DNA of 33,119 nt from Syntrophorhabdales bacterium (GTDB taxonomy: Bacteria; Desulfobacterota; Syntrophorhabdia; Syntrophorhabdales; WCHB1-27). The stretch covers positions 1 to 33,119 of the forward strand of contig DATKNH010000006.1 in the NCBI GenBank assembly GCA_035541455.1, read 5' to 3'. Position 1 is the first letter of the stretch. Every line of letters starts with the position of its first letter. Below the pieces are notes generated by a model, which was not told the DNA's origin, made no database searches, and worked only from the letters and a program-made list of their open reading frames with translations. Position numbers and translations under genes: made by a program. Below are positions 1 through 9,200 of the stretch, piece by piece.

Positions 1-1
1 G

Positions 2-670
2 TGTCCAGAGTCCGGGGGCTGGCTTCGTGGACCGCGGCCTCAAGAATGCCGTGACCCCGGCCGGCAACGCGGGCTCTTCTACGAATGGTTCATCCGCCTT
101 CCGCAGAAGCCATCGGGGGAAATTAACATCGTGCTCGAGTGCGGTGTCCTGAAGCCCAACGCGTTTGCCGCCTACAAGTACGGCTCCATCGAGCTGTGCG
201 CTGGTGAGACGGGCGAGCGGATCGGCGCCGGTACGTGTGTCCGTCAGGAGGTCGATCCGGGGGTGAGCCCGGTGAACAACACGGCGCTTCCCAAGATCAC
301 GGCAATCGCCTACCCTGGCCCCTACGCCGACCCTGCCTTTACCACTCCCTTCCACCTGACCGCCTTCAAGAACCCGAGTTCCTACACACTGGCCTTCGAC
401 CCGGTGACCCGGGCCATGTCCAACAACGTCAACGCCCAGGTACTGGACGGCTCCACAAACGCCAGGATCCTCCTGAAGGCCTGTATGGACAAGACCGTCG
501 TCACGAAGCTTCCCATGACCGGCCAGATCAATGCCCTGGGGGAAACGGAGTATGACCTCGAGGCGGGTGACCTGATCTGGGTGCGCATGGACATCCCCCG
601 CCAGAACTCGGTCGACGTGTACTGCCACGCGCAGTCAGCGAGAGTGGCGGGTATAGGAGAGGGCTTCTAA
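2..670 (+). CDS. Unrecognised protein, 5' end outside window, probable frameshift near base 72
   Basis: The reading frame is open from the left edge to the TAA at 668-670, so the start lies upstream. I do not recognise the family. From about base 74 the translation looks like genuine protein (FYEWFIRLPQ, then INIVLECGVLKPNAFAAYKYGS), with no membrane segment in the visible part and scattered cysteines. Before base 72 this frame reads as arginine/proline-rich noise, whereas the neighbouring frame (from base 3) reads as plausible protein (GAGFVDRGLKNAV). One extra G in the G run at 71-73 would join the two. So either the gene carries a one-base deletion or the sequence has an error there. A GTG at 131 could be called as the start, but protein-like sequence extends upstream of it. 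The length and role of the full gene are unknown. Confidence 0.6.
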   Translation, partial: CPESGGWLRGPRPQECRDPGRQRGLFYEWFIRLPQKPSGEINIVLECGVLKPNAFAAYKYGSIELCAGETGERIGAGTCVRQEVDPGVSPVNNTALPKITAIAYPGPYADPAFTTPFHLTAFKNPSSYTLAFDPVTRAMSNNVNAQVLDGSTNARILLKACMDKTVVTKLPMTGQINALGETEYDLEAGDLIWVRMDIPRQNSVDVYCHAQSARVAGIGEGF

Positions 671-699
671 GCCAAGCAACTGAACCGCTGATCCACCAA

Positions 700-737
700 C
701 GTGGGAAGGTAGAATTTCACTCCTCTTCCTTCCCGCG
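700..737 (+). terminator. Probable Rho-independent terminator of the first gene
   Basis: CGTGGGAAGG (700-709) pairs with CCTTCCCGCG (728-737), including one G-U pair, across an 18-nt loop. A T-rich run (TATTCTTTT) follows. It lies 30 bp past the stop of the first gene. The loop is long, so confidence is moderate. Confidence 0.4.
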
Positions 738-932
738 TATTCTTTTGGACCGCGTTCTTTCTCCTGGTAATCGTCTGTGTTTGACAGCCACCGGGATTGT
801 GCAGTTGTAGGTGAACTCGCCACTTTTCAAAACGAATAATTCCTTTCTTAGTTCTTTTGGATTGACAGCCAAGCGGAAACCTGGGTCAGGAAAACGGAGC
901 ATCCCACTGCCCAGGGTTTTTTGCTCCATGGG

Positions 933-961
933 TTGTCTAAGCGAGAAGAAGCGCTTATATT
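933..961 (+). promoter_or_regulatory. Sigma-70-like promoter upstream of the hybrid kinase
   Basis: TTGTCT (933-938), a 17-bp spacer and TATATT (956-961) match the -35 and -10 consensus at 4/6 and 5/6. Transcription from here would give a leader of about 140 nt before the kinase start at 1110. Confidence 0.4.
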
Positions 962-1109
962 CTCCGTGAATCGGTTTAGAGTGGGGGCCGGTCTATCTTT
1001 CGCTCTCCAAAGTACAAGACCAGATAGGAGTCATCTTGAGGCTCCTCCAGAGAAACACCGTTTCACATTCTCATCAACGTGATGACCCGATGACGAGGAG
1101 GCATGACGC

Positions 1110-4100
1110 ATGAGGAAACTGTCGCTCCAGAGAGCCTTTCCGCAGAGCATCAGGGGCAGGCTCATCCTGCTTATGCTCGCGGTGCTTGTCCCGATTCTCA
1201 TCCTGCAGGCATACACGTACTATGACGTGTACCGGGACCGACGAAACCAGGAACTCCTTGCCAACCTGGAAATGGGACGGGCAATGGGGAAAACGTTCGA
1301 GGGTTTCATTAACGATCTGTTACGGCAGGAGCTTGCGATAGGGTTGGCCGCCACCGCTTCACCGAGCATATCAGCTTCCGACTTTCGCCGGCTCCTCGAA
1401 AAGAGCGCGAAGGACAACCCCGCGGTCCGCCGCTTCAACTGGGTTGACCCGAACGGCATCGTCACCGCCTCCAGCATGCCCAGCGCTGTTGGGATCAGCA
1501 TAGCGGACCGTGACTACTTTCAGCAGGTCCGCTCGGGCCGTGAATGGTCGGTGAGCGAGCTCCTTCTCTCGAAAGTGGAGCAGCTGCCATCCTTTGGTGT
1601 ATGCCGGGCGATCCGCGATGCGAAGGGGACCTTCCTGGGGGTGGTCATGGCCGCCGTAGATCCCGAACGCATGGACGATGCCCTGGCAGTCCAACGGGCC
1701 GAACAGGGCGCCACGAGCCTCATAGACGACAAGGGCATGCTGGTCTACCGATACCCGCATGTCACGTGGACCTGGGAACAGCGAAGATGGCTCGAGATGC
1801 TGCCCATGCTCAAGAGGAGCCTGGCGGGCGAAGAACTCTCATTCGTGGATCTCTCCCCTATCAGCAAAACGAGCCGGATCATGGCAGCTGTCCCGATACG
1901 TTCGATCGGCTGGGTAGCCGCAGCGGGGCGCAATGAAGAAGACGCGATGCGGCCGGTGGTCTCCTTCATGCGGCGGCAAGGGATAGCCTTTGCCTCCGTC
2001 TGTTTTCTCGCCCTCCTCGCTGCCCTCGGCATCGCCCGCACCATCGCGTTACCCATAGAAAAACTTCAGGCTCACACGAGACTGCTGAAGGATGGAGACC
2101 TCGGCGCACGCATTGCCGAAGACGGCCCGTCCGAGCTCAAGGGACTTTCACAGACGTTCAACACCATGGCAGGGCAGCTGCAGGCGGACATCACCCGGCG
2201 GGAGGAGTCCGAACAGACGCTGCGGGAGAGCGAACAGCGCTACCGGAGCCTGGTAAGTCTCTCCCCGGACTGCATTGCGGTCCACCGCAACGGCTGCATG
2301 CGCTACGTCAACCCCGCCGGGACGCGCCTCCTGGGAGCCTCGAGCCCGCACGAGCTCATCGGAAAATCGATCTATGAGTACATCCCTCCGGAGAGGCTGG
2401 AGACTTCGCGGGCCCGTGTCCGGCAGGTGCAGGAGGAGGGACTCTCCACTCCGCTCCTCGAAGGGAAGTATCTGCGTCCCGACGGTACAGCCTTCTGGGG
2501 CGAGGCGACGGGCACCCCCATTACCTACGATGGCGAGCCCTCGGTGCAGCTTATCATCCGCGACGTCACCCAACGCAGGAAGGCCGAAGAACAATTGCAG
2601 GAATCGCACCGTCTCTTTCTCGACGTCATCGACGGCAGCCCCTCTCCCATTTTCCTGAAGGACCGGGAGGGAAGATTCATTACCATCAACGCGTCCTTGG
2701 AGAAGATGCTCGGGATAACAAGGGAAAAGCTTAAAGGTAAGACCGACTTCGATATAGCTACCAAGGACGTAGCCGATTACTGGCGCTCCCATGATGCCGA
2801 GGTCATGAGAACCGGTCAGCCCCTGCAGATCGAGGAGACAGCAGACTTACAGGACGGCCACCACGTGTTTCTGACGTGCAAGTTCCCTTTGGTCAACACC
2901 TCGGGTGAAGTCTACGGCGTTGGCGCCATCTCGCACGACATCACGGACCGTAAACGCACCGAGGAGGCGCTCAAGGAGAGCGAGCAGCGTTTCCGCACCT
3001 TGACTGAAGCTGCCCTGGAGGGCATCGGTGTCTCAGAAAATGGCCGGCTCGTGGACGCCAACGACCAGCTGCTCAAGATCCTCGGGGGTACTCGGGCCGA
3101 ACTCATCGGGAAGGAGATCGCGACGCTCGTGGCGCCCGAAGACCGAGATCGGGTGATGAGCCACATTAGGAGTGGCGTTGAGAGTCACCTCGAGCATCGG
3201 ATGTTCCGCCTGGATGGAACGCCGATCAGCGTCGAGACACACGGCCGGACGATTGGGAATCAAGGCCGGCAGATGCGGATCACGGCCATAAGAGACATCA
3301 CGGAGCGCAAGCAAGCGGAGAAGGAACTTCAGAAGCTGGCATCTGTGGTGAGGTTCAGCGGCGAACTCGTCAACGTGTCGACCCTCGACGGAAAGATGGT
3401 CTTCCTCAACGAAGCGGGTGCGCGAATGCTCGGCGTAGAACCCGAAGAGGTTGAGCGCACAGACATCTTGCAGGTGATACCGGATCACCTACAGGAAAAA
3501 GCACGGGCCGAAGTCCTTCCTGCATTACGGGAGCATGGCGCATGGGAGGGTGACCTGCAATATCGCAATCTCAAGACCGGCGCACTGACGGACGTGCACG
3601 CCATGTGCTTCACGATCGCTGACCCCCAGACTGCGGAGCCTCTTTTTCTCGCCAATGTCTCACTCGACATCACGCAGCGCAAGAGAGTGGAGAAGGCCTT
3701 GCACGAAAGCGAGGAGAAGTTCAGGCTCATCGCCACGAACACTCCCGACCACATTCTCATGCAGGACGCTCAGCTTCGTTATACCTGGGTGTTGAATCCT
3801 CAGCTAGGTTTGACTGAGGAGGATATGCTTGGGAAGACTGATTTTGACATTCTTTCTGAACATGATGCAAAAACGCTCACTATCATCAAGAGGCGGGTAC
3901 TTGAGACGGGCACCACTGAATATGTGAGTTCCCCTCTTAAAGCCCCCGACGGCGCCGTGCACTACTTTGAAGGCTCATATATTCCGAAACGTGATGCACG
4001 AGGCCGGACCAACGGCATCATCGGCTATTTCCGGAACGTAACGGCGCGGGTGAAGATGGAGGAGGCTCTCCGGAAGGCCCACGACGAATTGGAGAGGCGC

Positions 4101-5336
4101 GTTGAGGAGCGGACCGCTGAGCTGACCCAGGCGTATAAAAGGCTGGAAACAGAGATGACCGAGCGCGCGAAAGTGGAAGAGCAGCTCTGGCAGGCTCAGA
4201 AGATGGAGGCCATCGGCACCCTCGCCGGCGGTATCGCCCATGACTTCAACAACGTGCTCGCGGCCATTATCGGCTTCACAGAACTGGCAAAGGATAACAT
4301 CCCGGCGGACGCGGATGCCCAGCATCACCTGAACCGGATATTTCAGTCGGGCCTCAGGGGGAGAGACCTCGTCAAGCAGATCCTCGCCTTCAGCCGGAAA
4401 GCAAAAGGAGAGCGGAAGGAGCTGAGCTTTACGCCTTTGATCAACGAGACGCACGCGCTGCTCAGATCCTCCCTGCCGAGCACCATACAGATGCCCCTCC
4501 TGATCAGTACGAACGACGATCATGTGTTCGCAGATGCCACGCAGCTCCAGCAGGTCCTCATGAACCTCGCCACCAATGCTGCCGATGCCATGCGGGAGGA
4601 GGGAGGACAGCTCACGATAGCGCTCTCCTCGGTCGTCTTTCCCGAAGGCAGCGTGCTACCCGATCCCGATATGAGCCCGGGCACCTACCTTAAGCTCACG
4701 GTGAAAGATACGGGAATGGGCATGACCGAAGACGTACGACAGAGGATATTCGAGCCCTTCTTCACGACCAAGGAACTGGGAAAAGGTACGGGCATGGGCC
4801 TTGCCGTTGTCTACGGGGTCATCAAGAGTCACAATGGCGCCGTCACGGTGCAGAGTGAAGTCGGACAGGGATCAACCTTTGACGTGTTCCTGCCTCACGT
4901 GCAAAAACCCGAGGCCACAAGGGAAGAAACAAGGGCCTTCGCGTTACCCAGAGGCACCGAGCGGATACTCTTTGTCGACGACGAGGAGCTGCTCATGGAG
5001 ATGGGACAAAGTATGCTTGAGCACCTCGGGTACCAGGTGACGGTGGCCGCAAACGGCGCGGAAGCCTGGAACCTCTTTCTTGAGGATCCTTCACGCTTCG
5101 ATCTTGTCATCACGGACCAGACCATGCCGGACGTGACCGGGCTGACGCTGGCCCGGAAGATGCTCAGAGTACGGAAGGAACTGCCCATCATCCTCTGCAC
5201 GGGGTACAGCGAGATGGTGTCACCTGAAAAGGCAAAAGACGTGGGTATCTGTGCATTTGTCATGAAACCTGTGGTGAGAAAGGACCTGGCAGAGACGGTG
5301 CGCAGAGTGCTGGACGGGGCAACGGTCGGAATTTGA
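1110..5336 (+). CDS. Multi-PAS hybrid sensor histidine kinase with C-terminal receiver domain
   Basis: A 1408-residue membrane sensor kinase. Transmembrane helices lie at about 17-35 and 291-312 and flank a periplasmic dCache-type sensor (about 38-285). A HAMP domain follows (about 313-362), then five PAS domains starting near residues 374, 499, 624, 741 and 867, and a coiled coil (about 988-1035). The HisKA box GGIAHDFNN has the phospho-acceptor His at 1044. The HATPase shows an N box near 1152, DTGMGM near 1200, FEPFFTTK near 1214 and GKGTGMGL near 1224. The receiver (about 1283-1400) has its acceptor Asp at 1336 in [16 protein letters not shown] at 1095-1101 supports the ATG at 1110. No response regulator with an output domain lies nearby, so the partner is elsewhere. 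Five PAS domains behind a Cache domain suggest that several cytoplasmic signals are integrated with one external ligand. The ligand cannot be inferred. Confidence 0.95.
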   Translation: MRKLSLQRAFPQSIRGRLILLMLAVLVPILILQAYTYYDVYRDRRNQELLANLEMGRAMGKTFEGFINDLLRQELAIGLAATASPSISASDFRRLLEKSAKDNPAVRRFNWVDPNGIVTASSMPSAVGISIADRDYFQQVRSGREWSVSELLLSKVEQLPSFGVCRAIRDAKGTFLGVVMAAVDPERMDDALAVQRAEQGATSLIDDKGMLVYRYPHVTWTWEQRRWLEMLPMLKRSLAGEELSFVDLSPISKTSRIMAAVPIRSIGWVAAAGRNEEDAMRPVVSFMRRQGIAFASVCFLALLAALGIARTIALPIEKLQAHTRLLKDGDLGARIAEDGPSELKGLSQTFNTMAGQLQADITRREESEQTLRESEQRYRSLVSLSPDCIAVHRNGCMRYVNPAGTRLLGASSPHELIGKSIYEYIPPERLETSRARVRQVQEEGLSTPLLEGKYLRPDGTAFWGEATGTPITYDGEPSVQLIIRDVTQRRKAEEQLQESHRLFLDVIDGSPSPIFLKDREGRFITINASLEKMLGITREKLKGKTDFDIATKDVADYWRSHDAEVMRTGQPLQIEETADLQDGHHVFLTCKFPLVNTSGEVYGVGAISHDITDRKRTEEALKESEQRFRTLTEAALEGIGVSENGRLVDANDQLLKILGGTRAELIGKEIATLVAPEDRDRVMSHIRSGVESHLEHRMFRLDGTPISVETHGRTIGNQGRQMRITAIRDITERKQAEKELQKLASVVRFSGELVNVSTLDGKMVFLNEAGARMLGVEPEEVERTDILQVIPDHLQEKARAEVLPALREHGAWEGDLQYRNLKTGALTDVHAMCFTIADPQTAEPLFLANVSLDITQRKRVEKALHESEEKFRLIATNTPDHILMQDAQLRYTWVLNPQLGLTEEDMLGKTDFDILSEHDAKTLTIIKRRVLETGTTEYVSSPLKAPDGAVHYFEGSYIPKRDARGRTNGIIGYFRNVTARVKMEEALRKAHDELERRVEERTAELTQAYKRLETEMTERAKVEEQLWQAQKMEAIGTLAGGIAHDFNNVLAAIIGFTELAKDNIPADADAQHHLNRIFQSGLRGRDLVKQILAFSRKAKGERKELSFTPLINETHALLRSSLPSTIQMPLLISTNDDHVFADATQLQQVLMNLATNAADAMREEGGQLTIALSSVVFPEGSVLPDPDMSPGTYLKLTVKDTGMGMTEDVRQRIFEPFFTTKELGKGTGMGLAVVYGVIKSHNGAVTVQSEVGQGSTFDVFLPHVQKPEATREETRAFALPRGTERILFVDDEELLMEMGQSMLEHLGYQVTVAANGAEAWNLFLEDPSRFDLVITDQTMPDVTGLTLARKMLRVRKELPIILCTGYSEMVSPEKAKDVGICAFVMKPVVRKDLAETVRRVLDGATVGI

Positions 5337-5350
5337 CGTTGACGTTCCAC

Positions 5351-5391
5351 TTGCTTCCAGACGGTTGACCTGAAGCAAATGCCGTCAACCG
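5351..5391. other. Two interlocked perfect inverted repeats between convergent genes
   Basis: TTGCTTC (5351-5357) pairs with GAAGCAA (5372-5378), and CGGTTGAC (5362-5369) pairs with GTCAACCG (5384-5391). The arms alternate 1-2-1'-2', so the stems either exclude each other or form an H-type pseudoknot with loops of 4, 2 and 5 nt. The site is 15 bp past the kinase stop and 82 bp before the end of the convergent methyltransferase-like gene. It may act as a 3'-end structure for either transcript, but there is no U tract. Confidence 0.45.
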
Positions 5392-5472
5392 GAAAACATA
5401 CGCTTTATGTAGATCAAAGGGGCGTCGAGGGAGTGGTGCCACAAGCGGCGGCCCTGTTAAGCGATTACAAAG

Positions 5473-6150
5473 TCAAAAAATTCCCGGTATCAGGTGCCAA
5501 CGCACTTTGGCGCAATAGTCTGCATATCCCTGAAGGTCCCGCAGAAGTACTTTCTCCTCATTTACAATCCGGAAATAAAGGACGAGTGTGAAGAGGGGAA
5601 TGAGCAGCAATGCCCACCACGAAGCAAGCGCGAGCGGCGTACCCACAATCAGAAACAGGGCGCCGGAGTACATCGGATGCCGGATGAGTCCGTATATGCC
5701 GGTCGAGATCACCTTTTGCCCTTCTTCGACACGGACATTCGCAGCTGCATACGTGTTTACCTTTGACACGAGATAGAAGATATAGAACGAGACCGCGACG
5801 AGGGCGTCTCCGAAGATCGAGACATACCATGGCACGTTCGACCAGCCAAAACGGAAATCAAGCGGCGGCACAATGATGAGCGCACCAAAGGAAACATAGA
5901 GAAAGAACATAATTACCTTTTGCGCAGGCTCCTTTTCGTGAGAAATGCCAGCTTCAATACGTCGCCTCAGCAATGCCGGATCGTGCTTTGCTAGATACAC
6001 CGTGTATGCGAGGGAGCAAACAATAAACGTGGCAACGTATGCCCATCCCTGCCAATACGTAAGCGTCCCTGCTGGAATAAAGAGAAGAGCAAGGATGACA
6101 ATCGTCCCGATAACGGATGAGCGGATGATGTGAGGAAGAGTTACTTTCAT
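5473..6150 (-). CDS. Isoprenylcysteine carboxyl methyltransferase-like membrane protein (copy A)
   Basis: A 225-residue polytopic membrane protein of the ICMT/phospholipid-methyltransferase superfamily. Hydrophobic segments lie at about 10-30, 36-54, 78-97, 108-129 and 162-195. The S-adenosylmethionine-site signature RHPMY is at 157-161, followed by the conserved acidic pair EE at 198-199 and the family-type C-terminal LIPGIF. In relatives these motifs bind the methyl donor in the membrane. The substrate of such bacterial proteins is usually unknown, and nothing here points to prenylated proteins. The ATG at 6150 was chosen because it puts the YW pair at residues 32-33, exactly as in the paralogue immediately upstream. 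The ribosome binding site is poor. The upstream gene ends 76 bp before it, so the two are probably co-transcribed. Confidence 0.85.
   Translation of the reverse strand: MKVTLPHIIRSSVIGTIVILALLFIPAGTLTYWQGWAYVATFIVCSLAYTVYLAKHDPALLRRRIEAGISHEKEPAQKVIMFFLYVSFGALIIVPPLDFRFGWSNVPWYVSIFGDALVAVSFYIFYLVSKVNTYAAANVRVEEGQKVISTGIYGLIRHPMYSGALFLIVGTPLALASWWALLLIPLFTLVLYFRIVNEEKVLLRDLQGYADYCAKVRWHLIPGIF
5476..5517. repeat. 3'-end direct repeat shared by the two methyltransferase-like genes, copy A
   Basis: About 42 bp covering the last 14 codons match 6229-6271 with one visible mismatch, although the two genes differ widely elsewhere. The second copy is the 3' end of the gene at 6227-6901. Confidence 0.7.
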
Positions 6151-6226
6151 AATACGAAATATAATTCTTTTTAGAGTCTTGAAAAAATGTACCGTTCCGG
6201 AACCTATTTTAAACTGGCAGCTGATT

Positions 6227-6901
6227 CTAAAAAATTCCCGGTATAAGGTGCCAACGCACTTTGGCGCAATACTCCGTATAGCCGGGTAAATTTTCGGTAA
6301 GGAATTGTTCTTCATCAAACAGCCTCCAGACGAGGCCGAAGATCGCGAGGACAGAAGCGATGAGCCCCCAGTAGGAACCGAGCGCCAAGGACACTCCGAT
6401 AGAGTAAACCGCAGCGCTTGAATACATCGGATTGCGTACGATGGCGTAGGGGCCGGTGGTGATCACTCTTTGGCCAGTGGTGATCTCGACGGTCGTGGAG
6501 CCAAAAGAGTTTTCTTTGAATACCCGGTAGACCATCCAAAGACTCACTATAATCAGGAGGTCGCCGACTATGGAGAGCCATGATGGCACGTTCGACCATG
6601 CGAAACGACGGTCCAGGCCGGGAATAATGAACGCAGCGATAGCCGGAAAGCCCGTGCACAACACTATAATCTTTTGAATGAGTCGTTGCTCCGCAGTCGG
6701 GCCACCCTTTGTTCTGTTTTCGAGAAGTATCGGATCTCTTATTATAGAAAGCGTCAGAAGAACACCTGATACGGCGCCTACCCCGAGATAGACCCATGCC
6801 TGCCAATAGTTGGTCGTCCCGGCCGATACAAGCAGAGTGACGCCTATGAGGACAGAGGCCATGGCGAACCCGAACCACATTTTTGCCTTAGGATTCTTCA
6901 T
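6227..6901 (-). CDS. Isoprenylcysteine carboxyl methyltransferase-like membrane protein (copy B)
   Basis: A 224-residue paralogue of the downstream gene, by eye about 40% identical and alignable almost without gaps from residue 1 (YW at 32-33 in both). It has the same pattern of hydrophobic helices, the acidic pair EE at 197-198 and the C-terminal LIPGIF. Unlike copy A, its donor-site motif reads RNPMY (156-160): the usually conserved His is replaced by Asn, so activity or donor binding may differ. The last 14 residues are identical to copy A and the DNA there is almost identical, much closer than the rest of the gene. An upstream in-frame ATG at 6919 would add six residues. Neither start has a strong Shine-Dalgarno sequence, and alignment with copy A favours 6901. 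Confidence 0.85.
   Translation of the reverse strand: MKNPKAKMWFGFAMASVLIGVTLLVSAGTTNYWQAWVYLGVGAVSGVLLTLSIIRDPILLENRTKGGPTAEQRLIQKIIVLCTGFPAIAAFIIPGLDRRFAWSNVPSWLSIVGDLLIIVSLWMVYRVFKENSFGSTTVEITTGQRVITTGPYAIVRNPMYSSAAVYSIGVSLALGSYWGLIASVLAIFGLVWRLFDEEQFLTENLPGYTEYCAKVRWHLIPGIF
6229..6271. repeat. 3'-end direct repeat shared by the two methyltransferase-like genes, copy B
   Basis: This is the partner of the 5476-5517 repeat. Similarity stops abruptly upstream, where the codons for CAKVRWHLIPGIF give way to diverged sequence. That suggests local gene conversion or a recent recombination end-point. Confidence 0.7.
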
Positions 6902-7015
6902 GACGTAATGATAATACATCCAGAAAGTTAGTGAACAGTCACAAAGTGAAGCGAGTAATAATCAAACGTACAGGATTCTCACGAGTAGCAGATTGCAGTA
7001 GAGGAATTGCGACAG

Positions 7016-7137
7016 ATGATTGATATTATTATTATTGGTGATTTCGCGCCCAGGTTTGTTGAGCTCACCGACCACGTGCTGTTTGGCGATGTCTGGGAAC
7101 GCCCGGAGCTACGGAGGGGCCTCGCTCACTGCGGCGC
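7016..7137 (+). pseudogene. Decayed 5' fragment of a carboxymuconolactone decarboxylase-like gene
   Basis: The ATG at 7016 is preceded by GAGGAA (7001-7006). The first 32 codons contain APRFVELTDHVLFGDVWERPEL, closely resembling the start of carboxymuconolactone decarboxylase (CMD/AhpD-like) proteins, in which this stretch is normally followed by SPRDRSLVTVAAL. After about base 7111 the frame continues as arginine- and histidine-rich sequence unlike the family. The expected SLT-A-A residues can be read in another frame at about 7119-7137, which suggests a frameshift followed by decay. The remaining frame to 7459 has no family-like content. Family assignment is from memory of the motif. Confidence 0.5.
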
Positions 7138-7534
7138 AGCGACACGGCTCGATCTCTCATGCATACCTGGTCTTTCCTTTGACCTACTCATCAACGATGA
7201 TCAGGCACACGCTCGCGGGAAGAGAACCCGTACATACGCTTGCACTTCTGCCCCACACGGCCCATCTCCACATCCGGGCGCCCGGTCTGTACGCAACGTC
7301 GGGGCCGACAGAATGGAAGAAAAGGGCATTGTCGCCTATCAAGCGGGTGGCGTGAAGGGTTCGGGCAGTAGTTCGTTTTGCATACTATGGAAAAATCAGA
7401 TACACTATCACTGGTGGCTTACCCACCTATTCGAAACTCCGCTAACCACACCCTGGTAGAGATCCGGCAATGTACTCAAATCCGTTCCGACTCTAGACCA
7501 CGGGAGAAGAGATTCCAAGAGACAGGAGTACGTT
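7138..7534. other. Gap between the decarboxylase remnant and mgsA
   Basis: The roughly 400 bp hold open frames in two registers, but neither resembles a known family or has a good start, and they may be degraded coding sequence. I see no clear terminator. The only promoter-like match is weak (TTGCAT at 7378, 17 bp, TACACT at 7401). Confidence 0.4.
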
Positions 7535-8008
7535 ATGGAGACGACAAAAACGATAGCACTCGTGGCACACGACAACCGCAAGAAAGATCTCATCGAATGG
7601 TTTGAATTTAACTACAAGTCACTGGTCCATCATAAACTGGTATGTACTGGCACAACGGGGAGGCTCATCGAAGATGTGATTCAAAGGAAGCTCGTGGAGG
7701 AGCAATTCGACTACCATATAGAACGATTGAAATCGGGACCCTTGGGCGGCGACCAACAGTTGGGTGCAATGATCGCCGAAGGCAAGGTCGATGCAGTCAT
7801 ATTTCTATGGGATCCGATGCAGCCTCACCCGCACGACGTGGATGTGAAGGCGCTGTTACGGATCGCCGTCCTCTACAATGTGCCCATAGCCTGTAACCGG
7901 GCCACAGCCGACTTCATCATGTCCTCTCCGTTGTTGCGTGAACCCTATGCACCACTCCAGCAGGATTATGACTCCTACATCGAGAGGCCCGTCGATCTGG
8001 ATCAGTGA
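7535..8008 (+). CDS. mgsA: Methylglyoxal synthase
   Basis: This cytoplasmic enzyme converts dihydroxyacetone phosphate to methylglyoxal and phosphate, a bypass of lower glycolysis used when phosphate is scarce or sugar phosphates accumulate. The 157-residue length is close to the E. coli enzyme (152). Visible family motifs are ALVAHDNRKK (His12), GPLGGDQQLGA, with Asp73 equivalent to the E. coli catalytic Asp71, the WDP motif (Asp93), and PHDVDVKALLR (His100, Asp101), which lines the active site. A GGAG-type ribosome binding site lies just before the ATG. It is followed by a sensor kinase gene. With no sugar catabolic genes here, its physiological trigger cannot be read from context. Confidence 0.95.
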   Translation: METTKTIALVAHDNRKKDLIEWFEFNYKSLVHHKLVCTGTTGRLIEDVIQRKLVEEQFDYHIERLKSGPLGGDQQLGAMIAEGKVDAVIFLWDPMQPHPHDVDVKALLRIAVLYNVPIACNRATADFIMSSPLLREPYAPLQQDYDSYIERPVDLDQ

Positions 8009-8035
8009 GGTCAGCAGCGCACAGAGGTTCCACGC

Positions 8036-8065
8036 TTGACAGCGGCTTTCATATATCGCTACAGT
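8036..8065 (+). promoter_or_regulatory. Possible sigma-70 promoter for the small sensor kinase
   Basis: TTGACA (8036-8041) is a perfect -35 box, followed after 18 bp by TACAGT (8060-8065, 4/6). It falls between the mgsA stop and the TTG start at 8086. It therefore supports separate transcription of the kinase and a start downstream of the GTG at 8005. Confidence 0.35.
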
Positions 8066-8085
8066 GTTTCTTTTTAGGAACATCC

Positions 8086-9135
8086 TTGGAGCCCTCCTCC
8101 CCCAATGCAAAGAGCCTGGTAACAAACAGGCGAATTCTTGCTGCCATCCTGATTGGTCTTTCTGTCGTGGTGATCACGTACCTTCACCACATCACAACGA
8201 ACGGCAATCAGCATCTTCATTCAATCTATGCCGAGCTTCACTATATACCTCTCCTTGCGGCGGGGCTTCTATTCGGATTTACAGGCGCACTGCTTACCTC
8301 CCTTATGGTTGCGCTGCTCTATGGGGGCTATATGATTGCTGACTGGCGCGGTGCTTCTCTGTGGCTGCTGGACAACTCGATCCATGTCATCTTCCCGGCC
8401 ATGTTCGCGCTACTCATCGGTTTCTTTGTGGATCTGAAGAATAGCAGCAGAAAACAGCTGGAAGAGCACCGGTACCTGTCAGGTCTTGGCCAGGCGGCGG
8501 CGATCATTGTGCACGATTTGAAGAACCCGCTTCTCAACCTGAAGGCCGCGATCAGGCGACTGGAAAAGGGGACGATTACGTGTGAAGAGGTGGTAAGCGG
8601 CCTAAGCGGCGCCGTTGAGAAGATGGAGCTGGTCATGGATGGTGCGCTTGATTTCTCAAAACCACTGCAGCTTAATCGAAGAGAACACGATGCTGCGAAA
8701 CTCATACGCGAGCTGCTCCAGACGTCCGCAGCGAAAGCGGAGCAGGAGGGGGTCGGATTGGTCATTGACGCCATAGAGCAGCCGCTCATGATTTCGGTGG
8801 ACCCCGCATATCTGGAGAGAGCGCTGGCGAACCTCGTCAACAACGCTATTGAGGCGTCGCAGACAGGGCAGAGCGTCTCAATACGCCTGCTCAAGAGGAA
8901 CAATATGGCGCTCATACGTATCAAAGATTATGGGAAGGGAATGGACAAGGACACTATCAAGCATCTTTTTATCCCTTTTTACAGCAAGAAGAGCAGCGGT
9001 ACGGGACTCGGCATGGCAGTGGCAAGAAAGATTATCGAAGAGCACAACGGGCAAATAACCGTAAAAAGCCGCCCATCTCATGGTACAAAGATAGCAATAC
9101 ATCTGCCTCTAGTGCTCACGGTCCAGGAGCGTTAG
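8086..9135 (+). CDS. Membrane sensor histidine kinase, no sensory PAS or receiver
   Basis: A two-component sensor with an integral-membrane input domain: hydrophobic segments at about residues 14-35, 54-83 and 94-115. The H box IIVHDLKNPLLNL has its acceptor His at 143, followed by the N box (NLVNNAIEA), DYGKGMDKD, a FIPFYSKK F box and a GTGLGMAVA G2 box. The start is ambiguous. A GTG at 8005 overlaps the mgsA stop and would add 27 residues, but it lacks a Shine-Dalgarno. The TTG at 8086 has AGGAA just upstream and follows a TTGACA promoter-like site, so I use it. No response regulator gene is adjacent. The membrane input region is of unknown specificity. The position after mgsA may mean joint expression by read-through. 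Confidence 0.85.
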   Translation: MEPSSPNAKSLVTNRRILAAILIGLSVVVITYLHHITTNGNQHLHSIYAELHYIPLLAAGLLFGFTGALLTSLMVALLYGGYMIADWRGASLWLLDNSIHVIFPAMFALLIGFFVDLKNSSRKQLEEHRYLSGLGQAAAIIVHDLKNPLLNLKAAIRRLEKGTITCEEVVSGLSGAVEKMELVMDGALDFSKPLQLNRREHDAAKLIRELLQTSAAKAEQEGVGLVIDAIEQPLMISVDPAYLERALANLVNNAIEASQTGQSVSIRLLKRNNMALIRIKDYGKGMDKDTIKHLFIPFYSKKSSGTGLGMAVARKIIEEHNGQITVKSRPSHGTKIAIHLPLVLTVQER

Positions 9136-9200
9136 ACTCGAATACCTGATTGCAGGCTCATTGTAGGAAGGTCGCCCATGTTACGGCAAGGAGGAGACAC

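Larger units (their letters stand above)
671..1109. other. Intergenic region before the hybrid kinase
   Basis: This 439-bp gap holds the terminator hairpin at 700-737 and the sigma-70-like promoter at 933-961. A minus-strand frame at 717-929 could encode 70 residues, but it has no ribosome binding site and no recognisable family. No RNA gene is visible. Confidence 0.5.

Noticed and set aside
717-929. Minus-strand open frame of 70 residues between the first gene and the kinase
   Set aside because: No ribosome binding site, no recognised family, and it overlaps the likely kinase promoter and terminator region. It is left as non-coding, though some of its residues look protein-like.
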